From Clostridia bacterium (lineage in GTDB: Bacteria; Bacillota; Clostridia; Oscillospirales; Acutalibacteraceae), in NCBI GenBank assembly GCA_017441385.1, contig JAFRXY010000043.1:78174-142173 (forward strand): a stretch of DNA of 64,000 bases, read 5' to 3'. Shown piece by piece: positions 32,639 to 41,538 of this stretch. The notes under the pieces were generated by a model. That model saw nothing but the letters and a program-made list of their open reading frames with translations, had not been told where the DNA came from and searched no databases. Numbering within the stretch: position 1 is the stretch's first letter; the number at the start of each line of letters is the position of its first letter. The translations under genes were made by a program, and so were the position numbers.

Positions 32639-34633
32639 TTAAAGCGGCTCACAGTCCACGGCGGCTTCCTCGCAGTATTCCCAGACGGTACTGTCCTCGT
32701 AGCAGCGGACGAGATCGACGTCGTCCAGCGCGCCCTCCCCTATTTCCGCGTCGGGAGAAAGAATGGTGACACATTCCATATTGTAGCATTTATCAAAGGC
32801 GTGCTCGCCGATTTCCTCCACCCCCGCCGGAACGGTGACGGTCGTGAGACTTTCGCAGGAATCAAAGGCATGCTCGCCGATGGCGCTCAGGCTTTCGGGA
32901 AGGGTAACGGCTTTCAGTCCGTCTGCCATATAAAAGGCGTAAGCCTCCACCTCCGAAACGCCTTCGGGGATTTCAATATGCTCCAAAGCGCTGCATCCGG
33001 TGAATGATTCCGCGCCGGTGCCGCTCATATAAGGAGAAAGTCTGACCGACGCGAGACTGGCGCACCATTCAAACACGCCGTCGCCGAATTGCGTCACGCT
33101 GTCCGGAATCACCATGGATATCAGAGATTCACACTGGTAAAAAGCCATATCCCCAATGGACACAATGCTGTCGGGAATGGTCACAGAAGTCAGGTTGGTG
33201 CATCCGTCAAAGGCATATGCTCCTATCGCCGTCACGCCGTCGGGAATGACGAATTCCGTAAACGAATCGCAGTCCTCAAAAGCTCCCTTGGGTATCTCCC
33301 TGACCCCCGCGGGAAGGCGGAGAGATTTCAGTGAAGTGCACTTGCCGAAGGATCTTTCGCCGATGGATGTCAGACTGTCCGGCAGGGATATGGATTCCAG
33401 ATCATCGCAGTTGTGAAAGGCGCCGTCGCCTATCAATTCCAACCCTTCCGGAAGGGTGACTTCTCTCAGCGCACTGTAGCGGAATGCGTTCGCGCCGATT
33501 TCCGCCACCGGAAAGCCGAAATACGCCCGCCGGACGTTCAGCGCCGTTTGTTCCTTTTCTCCCCTGTATTTTGTCAGAATGAGCTTGCGGCCGCCGTCCG
33601 TGAAATCATAGAGGAAGTCCCTGATCTCAAAGCCGCGGCGGGAAACCTTGCCGTCCTTCATGGCGGCGTAGCACTTGCGCCTTTCCAGTTCCGATTCCAG
33701 CTTGGAAAGAAAATCATTGGCGGTCAGCTCCCGCATATCCAAGCCCTGTATCAGAGAAAATTCCTTCTCGATGGATGCGGGCAGCGTGTATTGACCGTTT
33801 TCGTCGTCGTCCGCCCGGATATAAAGCGCAACCAACGGCTTTCCGGCCTTTTTCGCCGCGACGAAATCCTTTTCCAGATCGCCCGATTCGACATATTTTT
33901 TTGTCACAAAGGGCACATATGCCTTGCATCCTTTGGCGGAAATCATCTTCCCGCGCCCTGCGTCGCTCATGTTTTCGCAGGAGCGGACGTTATACCCCGC
34001 AAAGAACAGCTCCTTGGCGTAAGGATTGCAGGTTTTGAGATCGTCCGGGTGAAAGGCAAGGCAGGCATAGGGTTCCTCAACGCTGTATACGATATTGCCG
34101 CTCTCCCCCGCCGGGTCGGTTTCATAGCTGTCGAACCAGTACTGCGGCACCTCGCGTTCAATGGGAACCGCCCTGCGCCTGCCGAAGTTTTTCAGCCCGA
34201 TTTCACTGAGTTTTGTCATTATATCATCCAATGAGAAAAATTCCGAGCCGCGAATCAGGCTTTGCGCTTTTGCGGGAATCGTTACATTATTTTCAATAAA
34301 CAGTGCAAGAAACGGCACGCTGCTCCTGATTTCCTCCGCGATTTTCAGCTCCACGTCCAGCACATACGGACGGGAAAGCGACAGCGAGCTTGCAAAGAGC
34401 AGGAATGCCGCGCTCTGCCGGATATGACTTTCGATGACCTCGTCATACTTCTCGCCGATGGTGATGCCCTCGTCGTACCATACGTTGTAACCCGATTCAT
34501 AGAGCTTTCTGAGCAGCGGAAAGACCTTTTCCTTGTCGTCGTGACCGTAGCTGGCAAAGATATACGGCTTTTCGTCATTGGACTCAAAGGGCAGTTTGAT
34601 TCTTCTGGTGTTCTTTTCGTTTTTTCCAAACAC
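32639..34633 (-). CDS. Cytosolic TIR-domain protein with BspA-type leucine-rich repeats
   Basis: 664 residues from GTG 34633 (GGAGG 8 nt upstream; the TTG at 34648 lies before that site). There is no signal peptide. Residues about 22-148 form a TIR domain: YIFASYGHDD, GYNVWYDEGI, and SRPYVLDVELKIAEE with Glu95 in the place of the catalytic Glu of NADase TIRs. Residues about 188-313 look like a second, degenerate TIR. From about 370 to 650 run LRR_5 repeats of about 23 residues (pattern LPxxLxxIGxxAFxxCxxL). The layout (TIR effector, LRR sensor) recalls immune receptors without a nucleotide-binding module. A defence or signalling role is inference. Confidence 0.85.
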   Translation of the reverse strand: MFGKNEKNTRRIKLPFESNDEKPYIFASYGHDDKEKVFPLLRKLYESGYNVWYDEGITIGEKYDEVIESHIRQSAAFLLFASSLSLSRPYVLDVELKIAEEIRSSVPFLALFIENNVTIPAKAQSLIRGSEFFSLDDIMTKLSEIGLKNFGRRRAVPIEREVPQYWFDSYETDPAGESGNIVYSVEEPYACLAFHPDDLKTCNPYAKELFFAGYNVRSCENMSDAGRGKMISAKGCKAYVPFVTKKYVESGDLEKDFVAAKKAGKPLVALYIRADDDENGQYTLPASIEKEFSLIQGLDMRELTANDFLSKLESELERRKCYAAMKDGKVSRRGFEIRDFLYDFTDGGRKLILTKYRGEKEQTALNVRRAYFGFPVAEIGANAFRYSALREVTLPEGLELIGDGAFHNCDDLESISLPDSLTSIGERSFGKCTSLKSLRLPAGVREIPKGAFEDCDSFTEFVIPDGVTAIGAYAFDGCTNLTSVTIPDSIVSIGDMAFYQCESLISMVIPDSVTQFGDGVFEWCASLASVRLSPYMSGTGAESFTGCSALEHIEIPEGVSEVEAYAFYMADGLKAVTLPESLSAIGEHAFDSCESLTTVTVPAGVEEIGEHAFDKCYNMECVTILSPDAEIGEGALDDVDLVRCYEDSTVWEYCEEAAVDCEPL

Positions 34634-34718
34634 GGCGGTTACCTCCAAGCATTATTCCTCAATAGTATATCAGATTTCCTGAATGAATGCAATGCTAAAC
34701 CACGGAAAACCAAGGAAT

Positions 34719-36320
34719 TCATTTCTGTATAAAATAACTCATGCGTTCGGCAATTTCCTTAAATACCGGTCCGGCGGAGCTTCCGCCTGACGTGCCGTTT
34801 TCGGCAAGCACCACACATGCGTACCGGGGAGATTCATAGGGAAAGAATCCCGCGTACCACGCCTGATTGATCCGTTTGCCGTTTTTGATAATTCCTGTTT
34901 CGGCGGTGCCGGTCTTTGCCGCCGAAGTGATTCTGTCAGAAGCCCCTGCCTTGGCTGTGCCGCTGACAACGGCTGTCCGCATACACGCCGCAATTGTCTT
35001 TGCCGTCGAGCTGCTCATTGCTCGGCGTTTTTCGGGGAGGAACGGCTGAGAAACGATATTCATATGCTCGTCTGTCAGACCTATTACCGCATACGGCTCG
35101 ATATATTCTCCCCCTCTTGCGATCGCCGCCGTCATTCCCGCGACCTGAACGGGCGTTACGGTCATACCGCCCTGTCCGAAAGAGAGATTAGCAAGCTCCG
35201 CCGGATTTTTCAAAAGTTCTTTATCCGGAAGTCTGCCTTTGGACGAACTGTAATGAGAACCCAGTTTTGTCCCGTTTTCAAATCCCAAAGCGTGTGCCGT
35301 TTCAAGAATTTTCTCTCCGCCGGCTGCCGCCGAAGCATTGATAAAATAGGTGTTGCAGGAATGGGAAATGGCCTCTTCAAGATTAACGCTGCCGTGCGCT
35401 GTGTGGTTGATACAGCCCATTGTGTTGTGTCCAATTTGAACCGTGCCGGTGCAGAGATATTCTTCTTCCGGGTCAAGTCCGTTTTCCAGAGCCGCCGCCG
35501 CGACAACGGGCTTGAACACCGAACCGGCGTTGTACTCCGATATCGCACGGTTGATAAGCGGAGAATTTTCATCATTCAGCACGGAGGCGATATCGTTCCG
35601 GTTGTAGCCCGGAAGGCTCACCATTGCCAGTATCTCTCCCGACGCAATATCTGTAACCACAACCGCACCGCATGTAATGTGCTTTTTGGCGGCGGTTTCC
35701 GCAATATTCTGAATGTTGCTGTCAATGGTGAGCATGACGCCCCTGTCCGAACGGGAAGTTGTGTCGGTAATCTCTTTTGCCGCGCCCTCAAGGCTTTTGC
35801 CCGACGCATTGATCCGGCATGTCACCGACAGTTCTCCTTCCGCGTCACTCAGCCATTGGTCGTACGCCCGTTCTATACCGTTCTGCCCCCCGTTTTTTGC
35901 GCGGAATCCCACAAGATGCTCCGCCGTTGAAGTGTCCGAATACCGCTTGGGCACGCGGAAGACGGTCACCCCTTCACATTCACAGCTGCCGTCATCGACA
36001 TCGGTAACGAAGGGGTAGGAGCCTTTCAGCTCACTTTCTATGGATTTATATTTTTCAGCAGGCAGTCGTCCCGCCAGCTCGGCGGATACACGGGAAGACG
36101 GAATGATCAGCGCCTTCAGCGAGGTTGCCCCGCCGGCAAGCGCAATGCCGTTCCGGTCATAGATTTTGCCCTGCGTTCTGGCAAGTACCAGCCTGTAGGT
36201 GCTGTGATTCCGCGCGGCGGAGATATATTCCCCGTGGCTGTCGATCATTGCGATTCTGCCTATCAATGCGGCACACAGAACCAGAATCAGGCAGAAAAGC
36301 CCCGCTGTTCTTTTTTCCAT
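34719..36320 (-). CDS. Class B penicillin-binding protein (transpeptidase)
   Basis: 533 residues from ATG 36320. One N-terminal membrane anchor (about 6-24) precedes a dimerisation/pedestal domain (40-190) and a transpeptidase domain. Active-site motifs are SVFK (Ser267, Lys270), SCN (321-323) and KTG (469-471). It cross-links peptidoglycan outside the membrane. It could be SpoVD- or PbpA-like; there is no PASTA domain. GAAGGG, its ribosome binding site, is buried in a 15-bp hairpin just upstream. Confidence 0.92.
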   Translation of the reverse strand: MEKRTAGLFCLILVLCAALIGRIAMIDSHGEYISAARNHSTYRLVLARTQGKIYDRNGIALAGGATSLKALIIPSSRVSAELAGRLPAEKYKSIESELKGSYPFVTDVDDGSCECEGVTVFRVPKRYSDTSTAEHLVGFRAKNGGQNGIERAYDQWLSDAEGELSVTCRINASGKSLEGAAKEITDTTSRSDRGVMLTIDSNIQNIAETAAKKHITCGAVVVTDIASGEILAMVSLPGYNRNDIASVLNDENSPLINRAISEYNAGSVFKPVVAAAALENGLDPEEEYLCTGTVQIGHNTMGCINHTAHGSVNLEEAISHSCNTYFINASAAAGGEKILETAHALGFENGTKLGSHYSSSKGRLPDKELLKNPAELANLSFGQGGMTVTPVQVAGMTAAIARGGEYIEPYAVIGLTDEHMNIVSQPFLPEKRRAMSSSTAKTIAACMRTAVVSGTAKAGASDRITSAAKTGTAETGIIKNGKRINQAWYAGFFPYESPRYACVVLAENGTSGGSSAGPVFKEIAERMSYFIQK

Positions 36321-36327
36321 AAACAAT

Positions 36328-36370
36328 CATACCCTTCAAACATTGTCGTAGCTATTGTTTGAAGGGTATG
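36328..36370 (-). promoter_or_regulatory. Perfect 15-bp hairpin covering the ribosome binding site of the PBP gene
   Basis: CATACCCTTCAAACA (36328-36342) is fully complementary to 36356-36370 across a 13-nt loop. On the minus strand the downstream arm contains GAAGGG 11 nt before the ATG, so folding would mask it. On the plus strand the stem is followed by TATTTTTATT and would look like a terminator, but no plus-strand gene ends there. Confidence 0.6.
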
Positions 36371-36398
36371 TATTTTTATTCGTAAAATTCTGAAAGCT

Positions 36399-37190
36399 CT
36401 ATGGATTGGATTGCGAGGACATCGGAGCGTATTTCCATATTCTCTTGATACTCTTGTTTAAGTCGGCGAAGGTATAGCTTTCATTGGAGCGCTTTTTGCT
36501 TGAGGGATCGTTGATCAGGTAATTCCCGTCTTTATCAACACCTTTTATCACGATAAACGGAGACAGGTCCTGACTTTTGGTCATGCATATCACCGTACAG
36601 TTGTCTTCCGTCACGGCTTCGCGGATACGCCGGTTATTTCTGGGCACTTCAGCCACACTCATTCCCAAGGCTCTCGCGCCGTCTGAAAGCAATTTTTCCG
36701 GCTGATTCTCACAACCTCCTCCAATAGCGAACTCTGCTATATGCACGGGGGTCATGGATGTGTTGTGAAGCACATAGAGCGCCGCCATCGAAAGGCAGGT
36801 CGGCGCACTTCCGGTCAGACCGAATACCCCGCCGTTGTACTTCATATATCCCCAGCGCACGTCCCACTGCATAAGCCGTGGAGGCGTTGTGCAGTTCTTA
36901 TACTTGCTGAAGTCAAGCGCTTCGGGTTTAAAGTTCACTACCTTGGCGGGATACTGTGTGACAAATTCCTCGGTTTCGTCGTTAAGAACGAGCATTTCTC
37001 TGATCTCTTTCGGATAATCGTCCAGGGTGTATCCGTTTTTTGCGGCATATTCGGCGATTGTCTTCTCCGCGGAATTGTTTTTTCCCAGTCCGCTGTAATG
37101 CTTTAATGCGCCGTTAATCAACAGGATCACCATGACAACCGCCATGGATTTCCAAAAAGAAGGGTAGTTGTTTTTTTGCTTTCTTTTCAT
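36399..37190 (-). CDS. Membrane-anchored C39-like pseudo-peptidase
   Basis: 263 residues. An N-terminal anchor (about 14-30) precedes an extracytoplasmic domain of the C39_2 papain-like fold: MQWDVRWG, GGVFGLTGSAPTCLSM, and FIVIKGVDKDGNYLINDPSS. The family signature is GCGPTSLAM with a catalytic Cys and later GHFVVI with a catalytic His. Here Ser128 occupies the Cys position (a Cys appears at 132) and Pro211 occupies the His position, so catalysis by the usual dyad is unlikely. The ND-P Asp228 is kept. It lies directly upstream of the PBP gene on the same strand. Confidence 0.72.
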   Translation of the reverse strand: MKRKQKNNYPSFWKSMAVVMVILLINGALKHYSGLGKNNSAEKTIAEYAAKNGYTLDDYPKEIREMLVLNDETEEFVTQYPAKVVNFKPEALDFSKYKNCTTPPRLMQWDVRWGYMKYNGGVFGLTGSAPTCLSMAALYVLHNTSMTPVHIAEFAIGGGCENQPEKLLSDGARALGMSVAEVPRNNRRIREAVTEDNCTVICMTKSQDLSPFIVIKGVDKDGNYLINDPSSKKRSNESYTFADLNKSIKRIWKYAPMSSQSNP

Positions 37191-37392
37191 TCCGTATCTC
37201 CCTGTTAAAGAAATTGTATTTTGCTTTATATTCTATCATATCTATTATAAAAATGCACTACTTTTTTGTGTTAAAAAAATAAGAATAAACGCTGTGTTCG
37301 TTTTTAGAGTGACGGTGTTATTAATTTCTCCTCAGAATCATATACATGATTTGCATAGCTTTTGCCCTGTAGCGTTACGAGGAGGAGAAGGA

Positions 37393-37674
37393 ATGAATGA
37401 CGAAAAAAGAAATGTGCCCGTGCCGCACAACGTCGTAATGAATGACAGAAAGAAACTGTCCCTTACGGGCATTGAAGAAGTAATCGGCTGCGATGAAGAA
37501 CTGCTTTCGGTAAAAACCTCTATGGGAGAACTTACCGTTACCGGAAGCCGTCTGCACATAGGAAGTTTTAACAGGGCGACGGGAGAACTGTCTGTTGACG
37601 GCACCGTCAGGGAACTGATCTACGCAGATTCCGCTCCTGAAACCAAAGGATTTTTTAAGAGGCTATTCAGATAA
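37393..37674 (+). CDS. yabP: Sporulation protein YabP
   Basis: 93 residues from ATG 37393, preceded by GAGGAGGAGAAGG; the long upstream extension of the frame is not coding. The N-terminal PHNVVMNDRKKLSLTGIEEV and the GSRLHIGSFN segment match YabP, required for sporulation in Bacillus and for YabQ function or localisation. The yabQ start follows 3 bp later. Confidence 0.92.
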   Translation: MNDEKRNVPVPHNVVMNDRKKLSLTGIEEVIGCDEELLSVKTSMGELTVTGSRLHIGSFNRATGELSVDGTVRELIYADSAPETKGFFKRLFR

Positions 37675-37676
37675 TT

Positions 37677-38084
37677 ATGGAATACACACACTATACCGAC
37701 CTGCATTCCATGCTGCAGGCACTTGCCGCAGGCGTCCTGATGGGACTATACTATGATGTATTCAGACTGATGAGAAGGCTGACGCATTTTGACAGGATTT
37801 CGGTGGCGATTCAGGATATTTTTTTCTGGCTGACGTCAGCCGTATATCTTTTTTTCGTTTGCGTGAGACTCAACAACGGATATATCCGCATTTATTTTAT
37901 TTTTTTCGCACTGACCGGCTGGGGAATCTATTACGCAACCGTCGGAAGAATAGCGTTTGCCATATTGGATGTGATATTGAAACTGTTGGGCAGGGTTCTG
38001 AAAAGTGTCAGGAAAGTGTTTTTTTCAGCTGCTAAAAAAATATATATAATCGCAAAAGGCAAAAGTGAATTATATTTGTTATAG
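37677..38084 (+). CDS. yabQ: Spore cortex biosynthesis protein YabQ
   Basis: 135 residues with four or so hydrophobic helices (about 10-27, 40-62, 68-95 and 92-110) and the conserved GLYYDVFRLMRRL segment. YabQ is a membrane protein of the forespore outer membrane needed for cortex formation. It is preceded by yabP and followed by divIC, as in Bacillus and other Firmicutes, and is another sign of a spore-former. Confidence 0.9.
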   Translation: MEYTHYTDLHSMLQALAAGVLMGLYYDVFRLMRRLTHFDRISVAIQDIFFWLTSAVYLFFVCVRLNNGYIRIYFIFFALTGWGIYYATVGRIAFAILDVILKLLGRVLKSVRKVFFSAAKKIYIIAKGKSELYLL

Positions 38085-38136
38085 TATACAAAATTCATTA
38101 AATATAAAAATCCCATCAATTTATTAAAAAAAACGC

Positions 38137-38164
38137 TTGCAATCAGCTTCAAACCTGCTATAAT
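38137..38164 (+). promoter_or_regulatory. Promoter of divIC
   Basis: TTGCAA (38137-38142), 16-bp spacer, TATAAT (38159-38164). It separates vegetative divIC expression from the sporulation pair yabP-yabQ. Confidence 0.7.
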
Positions 38165-38229
38165 TAAAGTACAGCTTTACGTTGTCATATTATTGAAATT
38201 AATTGATATATTACGGAGTATTAAATAGA

Positions 38230-38637
38230 ATGAAAGAAACAAAAAGGGGGCACCGCGCACAGCCTTCAAAGAAGGGGGTGTTGCGGTCTGCTAAAAAAAA
38301 GATTATTGATTCGACAGATTTCATCAAAGATCAACAATACGGATTGATCGAATCATTCAGGGGGGCCAAGACAACCACTAAAGTGGTTATCAGCGTTATT
38401 GTAATTGCTTGTCTGCTGTTAGGAACTGTTTCCGCAACACATTCTCTCAATTCCATTGCGGAGAAAGAGAAGCGACTTGCCCGTCTGGACAGAGAGATTG
38501 CTCTTCAGAAGGCAGAGAACGAGCAGATCGAGCAGGAATTGCAGGGAGATTACGACGAGCTTGTTGAATATGAAGCACACGAACGGCTGGAAATGCTTTA
38601 TCCCGACGAATTATTATTTATCAACAAAGCCGGCTGA
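38230..38637 (+). CDS. divIC: Septum formation initiator, FtsB/DivIC family
   Basis: 135 residues. A basic cytoplasmic N-terminus (about 45 residues) precedes one transmembrane helix (about 50-70). A coiled coil of about 35 residues follows (EKEKRLARLDREIALQK), ending in the LYPDELLF motif of DivIC. It joins FtsL and DivIB in the divisome. ATG 38230 is preferred over an upstream in-frame start that has no ribosome binding site. Confidence 0.88.
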   Translation: MKETKRGHRAQPSKKGVLRSAKKKIIDSTDFIKDQQYGLIESFRGAKTTTKVVISVIVIACLLLGTVSATHSLNSIAEKEKRLARLDREIALQKAENEQIEQELQGDYDELVEYEAHERLEMLYPDELLFINKAG

Positions 38638-38691
38638 TTTGTCAGCCGCAGCATCATTTATTCAGTCATTTTTTCGGAGGATTTAACATCT

Positions 38692-39144
38692 ATGGCATTT
38701 GAAGTAGGACAAATTGTCGAAGGCAAGGTCACAGGCATCATGAATTACGGCGCTTTTGTCGATATTGGCGAAAATACGTCGGGCATGGTGCATATTTCCG
38801 AAGTGGCGCCTGTTTACGTCAAAGAGATAAAGGATCATCTTACAATAGGACAGACAGTCAAGGTGAAGATTATCGGTATTGACGAAAAGGGCAAAATCAG
38901 CCTGTCCATCAAGCAGACCGAGCCGCGGCCGCAGAACGGCGGCAGGCGTAACGGAGGCGGACGTCCTCAGGGCAACAGAGGAGGTTCGGATAATTATGAC
39001 TGGAACCGCAGACAGAATTCCTCTGACAATTTCGACGATATGCTGTCTAAATTCATGGCGTCCAGCGACGAAAAGATTTCCGGCCTGAAAAAGGACAACC
39101 GCCGCAGCCGAAAGGGCGGAAACGGCGGAGCCGGCCAGTGGTAA
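38692..39144 (+). CDS. S1 RNA-binding domain protein, YabR-like
   Basis: 150 residues. The N-terminal S1 fold (3-75) shows VGQIVEGKVTGIMNYGAFVDI and GMVHISE. The C-terminus is Gly/Arg/Asn-rich and disordered (RNGGGRPQGN), a likely RNA-binding tail. In Bacillus, yabR follows divIC. GGAGG sits 9 nt before the ATG. Confidence 0.9.
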   Translation: MAFEVGQIVEGKVTGIMNYGAFVDIGENTSGMVHISEVAPVYVKEIKDHLTIGQTVKVKIIGIDEKGKISLSIKQTEPRPQNGGRRNGGGRPQGNRGGSDNYDWNRRQNSSDNFDDMLSKFMASSDEKISGLKKDNRRSRKGGNGGAGQW

Positions 39145-39282
39145 TGATTCATCTGCCCGTTTTTGCTATTATCTGCTATTACATAATCAATAGATCATAC
39201 AGGCGGTTGACGCAATTCACATCTGATGTGCGGCAATCGCTTTTGGTATATTGGTATCATTTTTTTCGAGAGGGTTTTTCAT

Positions 39283-40458
39283 TTGCATTTTATCAACGCT
39301 TATATTTATACTGCCGAAGAGAGGGCGATTCCTGAAGGATTCATCACCGTCAGGGACGGAAAATTCACTGCTGTCGGCGAAATGAAGGATTTTGTCTGCA
39401 ACGGGGATGAACCTGTCACCGATCTCGGCGGCAAACGCATTTATCCCGGATTTATCGACGCGCACACTCATGTGGGCATGTGGGACGACGGGCTGGGCTT
39501 CGAAGGGGACGACGGCAATGAAGACGGGCTGACCTCCGCCGCGTCGCTCCGGGCCATCGACGCAATCAACAGCTTTGACCGCTGCTTTACCGAAGCGCAT
39601 GAAGCCGGCGTTACCGCCGTCGTTACCGGCCCGGGCAGCGCCAATCCGATCGGAGGTACAATGGCGGCAGTGAAGACCACAGGCGGCAGGGTGGACAGGC
39701 TGGTGATCAAATCGCCGGTTTCCATGAAGATGGCGCTCGGTGAAAATCCCAAGACCACCCACCACAACCGCGACGAATCGCCCATGACACGCATGGCGAC
39801 CGCCAAGATCATTCGCGACGCGCTGATCAAAACCAGACGCTATGCCGAAGATATCGACAAGGCTGCCGAAAGCGACGACTATGACCTTCCCGATTTTGAT
39901 GCGGAATGCGAAGCGCTGCTCCCGGTCATCAAAGGAGAACTGCCGGTACACATTCACGCCCACAGGCGGGACGATATCTTCACCGGCATCCGCATTGCAG
40001 AGGAATTCGGTCTGAAATATGTGCTGGTGCACGCCACCGAAGGTTACATGGTGGCCAATGAACTGGCGGAATGCGGAGCGGATATTTTCAGCGGCCCCTT
40101 CTTGAGCGACCGTTCCAAGCCGGAATTGATGAATCTCACTCCCAAGTCGCCCGGAATAATTGCCTCCGCCGGCATCCGGACAGCCATTGTGACCGATCAT
40201 CCGGTCATTCCCATACAGTATCTTCCGCTCTGCGCAGGACTTGCGGTGCGCGAGGGAATGGATTACGACGCTGCACTGAGGGCTATTACCGTCAATCCCG
40301 CCAGAATTCTCGGTCTTGATGACAGAATCGGCTCCATCAGGCAGGGGAAGGACGCGGACTTTTCGGTGTTTGAAGGCGATCCGCTCACGCTTGCCGCCAA
40401 GCCGCTTGCCGTGTATATCGACGGAGAAGCCGTCTATAACACAGGAATTATCCAGTGA
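39283..40458 (+). CDS. Metal-dependent amidohydrolase
   Basis: 391 residues from TTG 39283, supported by GAGAGGG 8 nt upstream. The family motif PGFIDAHTHVGMW near 60 gives two metal-binding His. Later HIHAHRRDD, VHATEG and the VTDHPV Asp complete the TIM-barrel amidohydrolase site. The protein resembles imidazolonepropionase/dihydroorotase-like enzymes of uncharacterised specificity. It is translationally close to the fumarase alpha gene, whose start is 14 bp after the stop. Confidence 0.87.
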   Translation: MHFINAYIYTAEERAIPEGFITVRDGKFTAVGEMKDFVCNGDEPVTDLGGKRIYPGFIDAHTHVGMWDDGLGFEGDDGNEDGLTSAASLRAIDAINSFDRCFTEAHEAGVTAVVTGPGSANPIGGTMAAVKTTGGRVDRLVIKSPVSMKMALGENPKTTHHNRDESPMTRMATAKIIRDALIKTRRYAEDIDKAAESDDYDLPDFDAECEALLPVIKGELPVHIHAHRRDDIFTGIRIAEEFGLKYVLVHATEGYMVANELAECGADIFSGPFLSDRSKPELMNLTPKSPGIIASAGIRTAIVTDHPVIPIQYLPLCAGLAVREGMDYDAALRAITVNPARILGLDDRIGSIRQGKDADFSVFEGDPLTLAAKPLAVYIDGEAVYNTGIIQ

Positions 40459-40472
40459 CGGAGGCCTTGTTT

Positions 40473-41315
40473 ATGAGAACAATTCACACATCAGAGATAA
40501 CCGAAACGGTGCGCGGGCTTTGCATCAGCGCCAACAAGGTGCTTCCCTGCGATCTCACCGACAGAATAGAGCAATGCGCCGCCTGCGAGAAATCCGCCAT
40601 CGGCAGATCGATATTTGATGACATGAAGGCCAATATTGTGGCGGCGAAGGAGCTGGATATTCCTGTCTGTCAGGATACCGGAATGGCAGTGGTATTCGTC
40701 GAGGTCGGACAGGAGGTGCATCTCGAAGGGGGGCTGCTGGAGGACGCTATCAATGAGGGCGTTCACAGAGGGTACACCGAAGGGCTGCTGCGCTGCTCCG
40801 TCGTTGGCGACCCGCTTCGCAGGGTCAACACCGGCGACAACACGCCCGCCGTCATTCACACCCGTCTTGTCGCGGGGGACAGAATCAGGATCACCGTCGC
40901 GCCCAAGGGCTTCGGCAGTGAGAATATGAGCCGCCTCCGCATGTTCACCCCCGCTTTCGGCAGGGAGGATATCATCGCCTATATCGCCGAAACCGCCAGA
41001 ATCGCAGGCGGGAATCCCTGCCCGCCGATGGTGCTGGGCGTTGGAATCGGCAGCGATTTCGAGGGCTGCGCCCTTCTTGCCAAGAAGGCTCTCTGCCGCA
41101 GTCTGGACACACCCAATCCCGATGAATATTACAGGGCAATGGAAGCCGAGGCGCTGGAGGCTGTCAATGCCACCGGCGTAGGCCCGCAGGGATTCGGGGG
41201 CAGCGTGACGGCACTGGCGGTCAATATCGAAGCAGCGCCTACTCACATTGCCGGACTTCCGGTGGCAGTCAACGTCGGCTGTCATGTCACCCGCCACGCC
41301 ACCGCTGAAATATAG
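40473..41315 (+). CDS. Fumarate hydratase/tartrate dehydratase alpha subunit, no adjacent beta subunit
   Basis: 280 residues from ATG 40473, with GGAGG at 40460-40464 (the GTG at 40455 lies before this site). It matches the N-terminal domain of class I fumarases/Ttd[13 protein letters not shown] with a cluster Cys, [10 protein letters not shown], and a final VGCHVTRHA Cys. These coordinate the labile 4Fe-4S cluster that binds the substrate. Such subunits normally work with a beta subunit encoded next door; here the next gene is hpf. The beta subunit must be elsewhere or absent. Confidence 0.88.
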   Translation: MRTIHTSEITETVRGLCISANKVLPCDLTDRIEQCAACEKSAIGRSIFDDMKANIVAAKELDIPVCQDTGMAVVFVEVGQEVHLEGGLLEDAINEGVHRGYTEGLLRCSVVGDPLRRVNTGDNTPAVIHTRLVAGDRIRITVAPKGFGSENMSRLRMFTPAFGREDIIAYIAETARIAGGNPCPPMVLGVGIGSDFEGCALLAKKALCRSLDTPNPDEYYRAMEAEALEAVNATGVGPQGFGGSVTALAVNIEAAPTHIAGLPVAVNVGCHVTRHATAEI

Positions 41316-41336
41316 ATTTTCCAAAGAAGTCACTCT

Positions 41337-41378
41337 CAACCGCCTCCCTGCTGCGTGCCGGAAGGCGGTTGTATTTTT
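41337..41378 (+). terminator. Terminator after the fumarase alpha gene
   Basis: CAACCGCCT/AGGCGGTTG, 9-bp stem, 17-nt loop, tail TATTTTT. Confidence 0.75.
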
Positions 41379-41422
41379 GCCAAATACGTAAATGTTAAAT
41401 TTTATTAAATTTTCGGATATAT

Positions 41423-41452
41423 ATAACATAATTTTGTTAATTATGTTATAAT
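41423..41452 (+). promoter_or_regulatory. Operator-like 11-bp inverted repeat overlapping the hpf -10
   Basis: ATAACATAATT (41423-41433) is perfectly complementary to 41439-41449 across TTGTT. It overlaps a TATAAT at 41447-41452. No good -35 is visible at the right distance, which would suit an activator- or repressor-controlled promoter. The transcript would begin with a second hairpin, GCGGAAA...TTTCCGC. Confidence 0.5.
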
Positions 41453-41538
41453 ATAAGCGGAAATAGAAATGGCGTTCCACAGCGCCAATGTTTCCGCACT
41501 TTCAATTAATTCTCTTAATGAGAAGGGAGCATACATTT

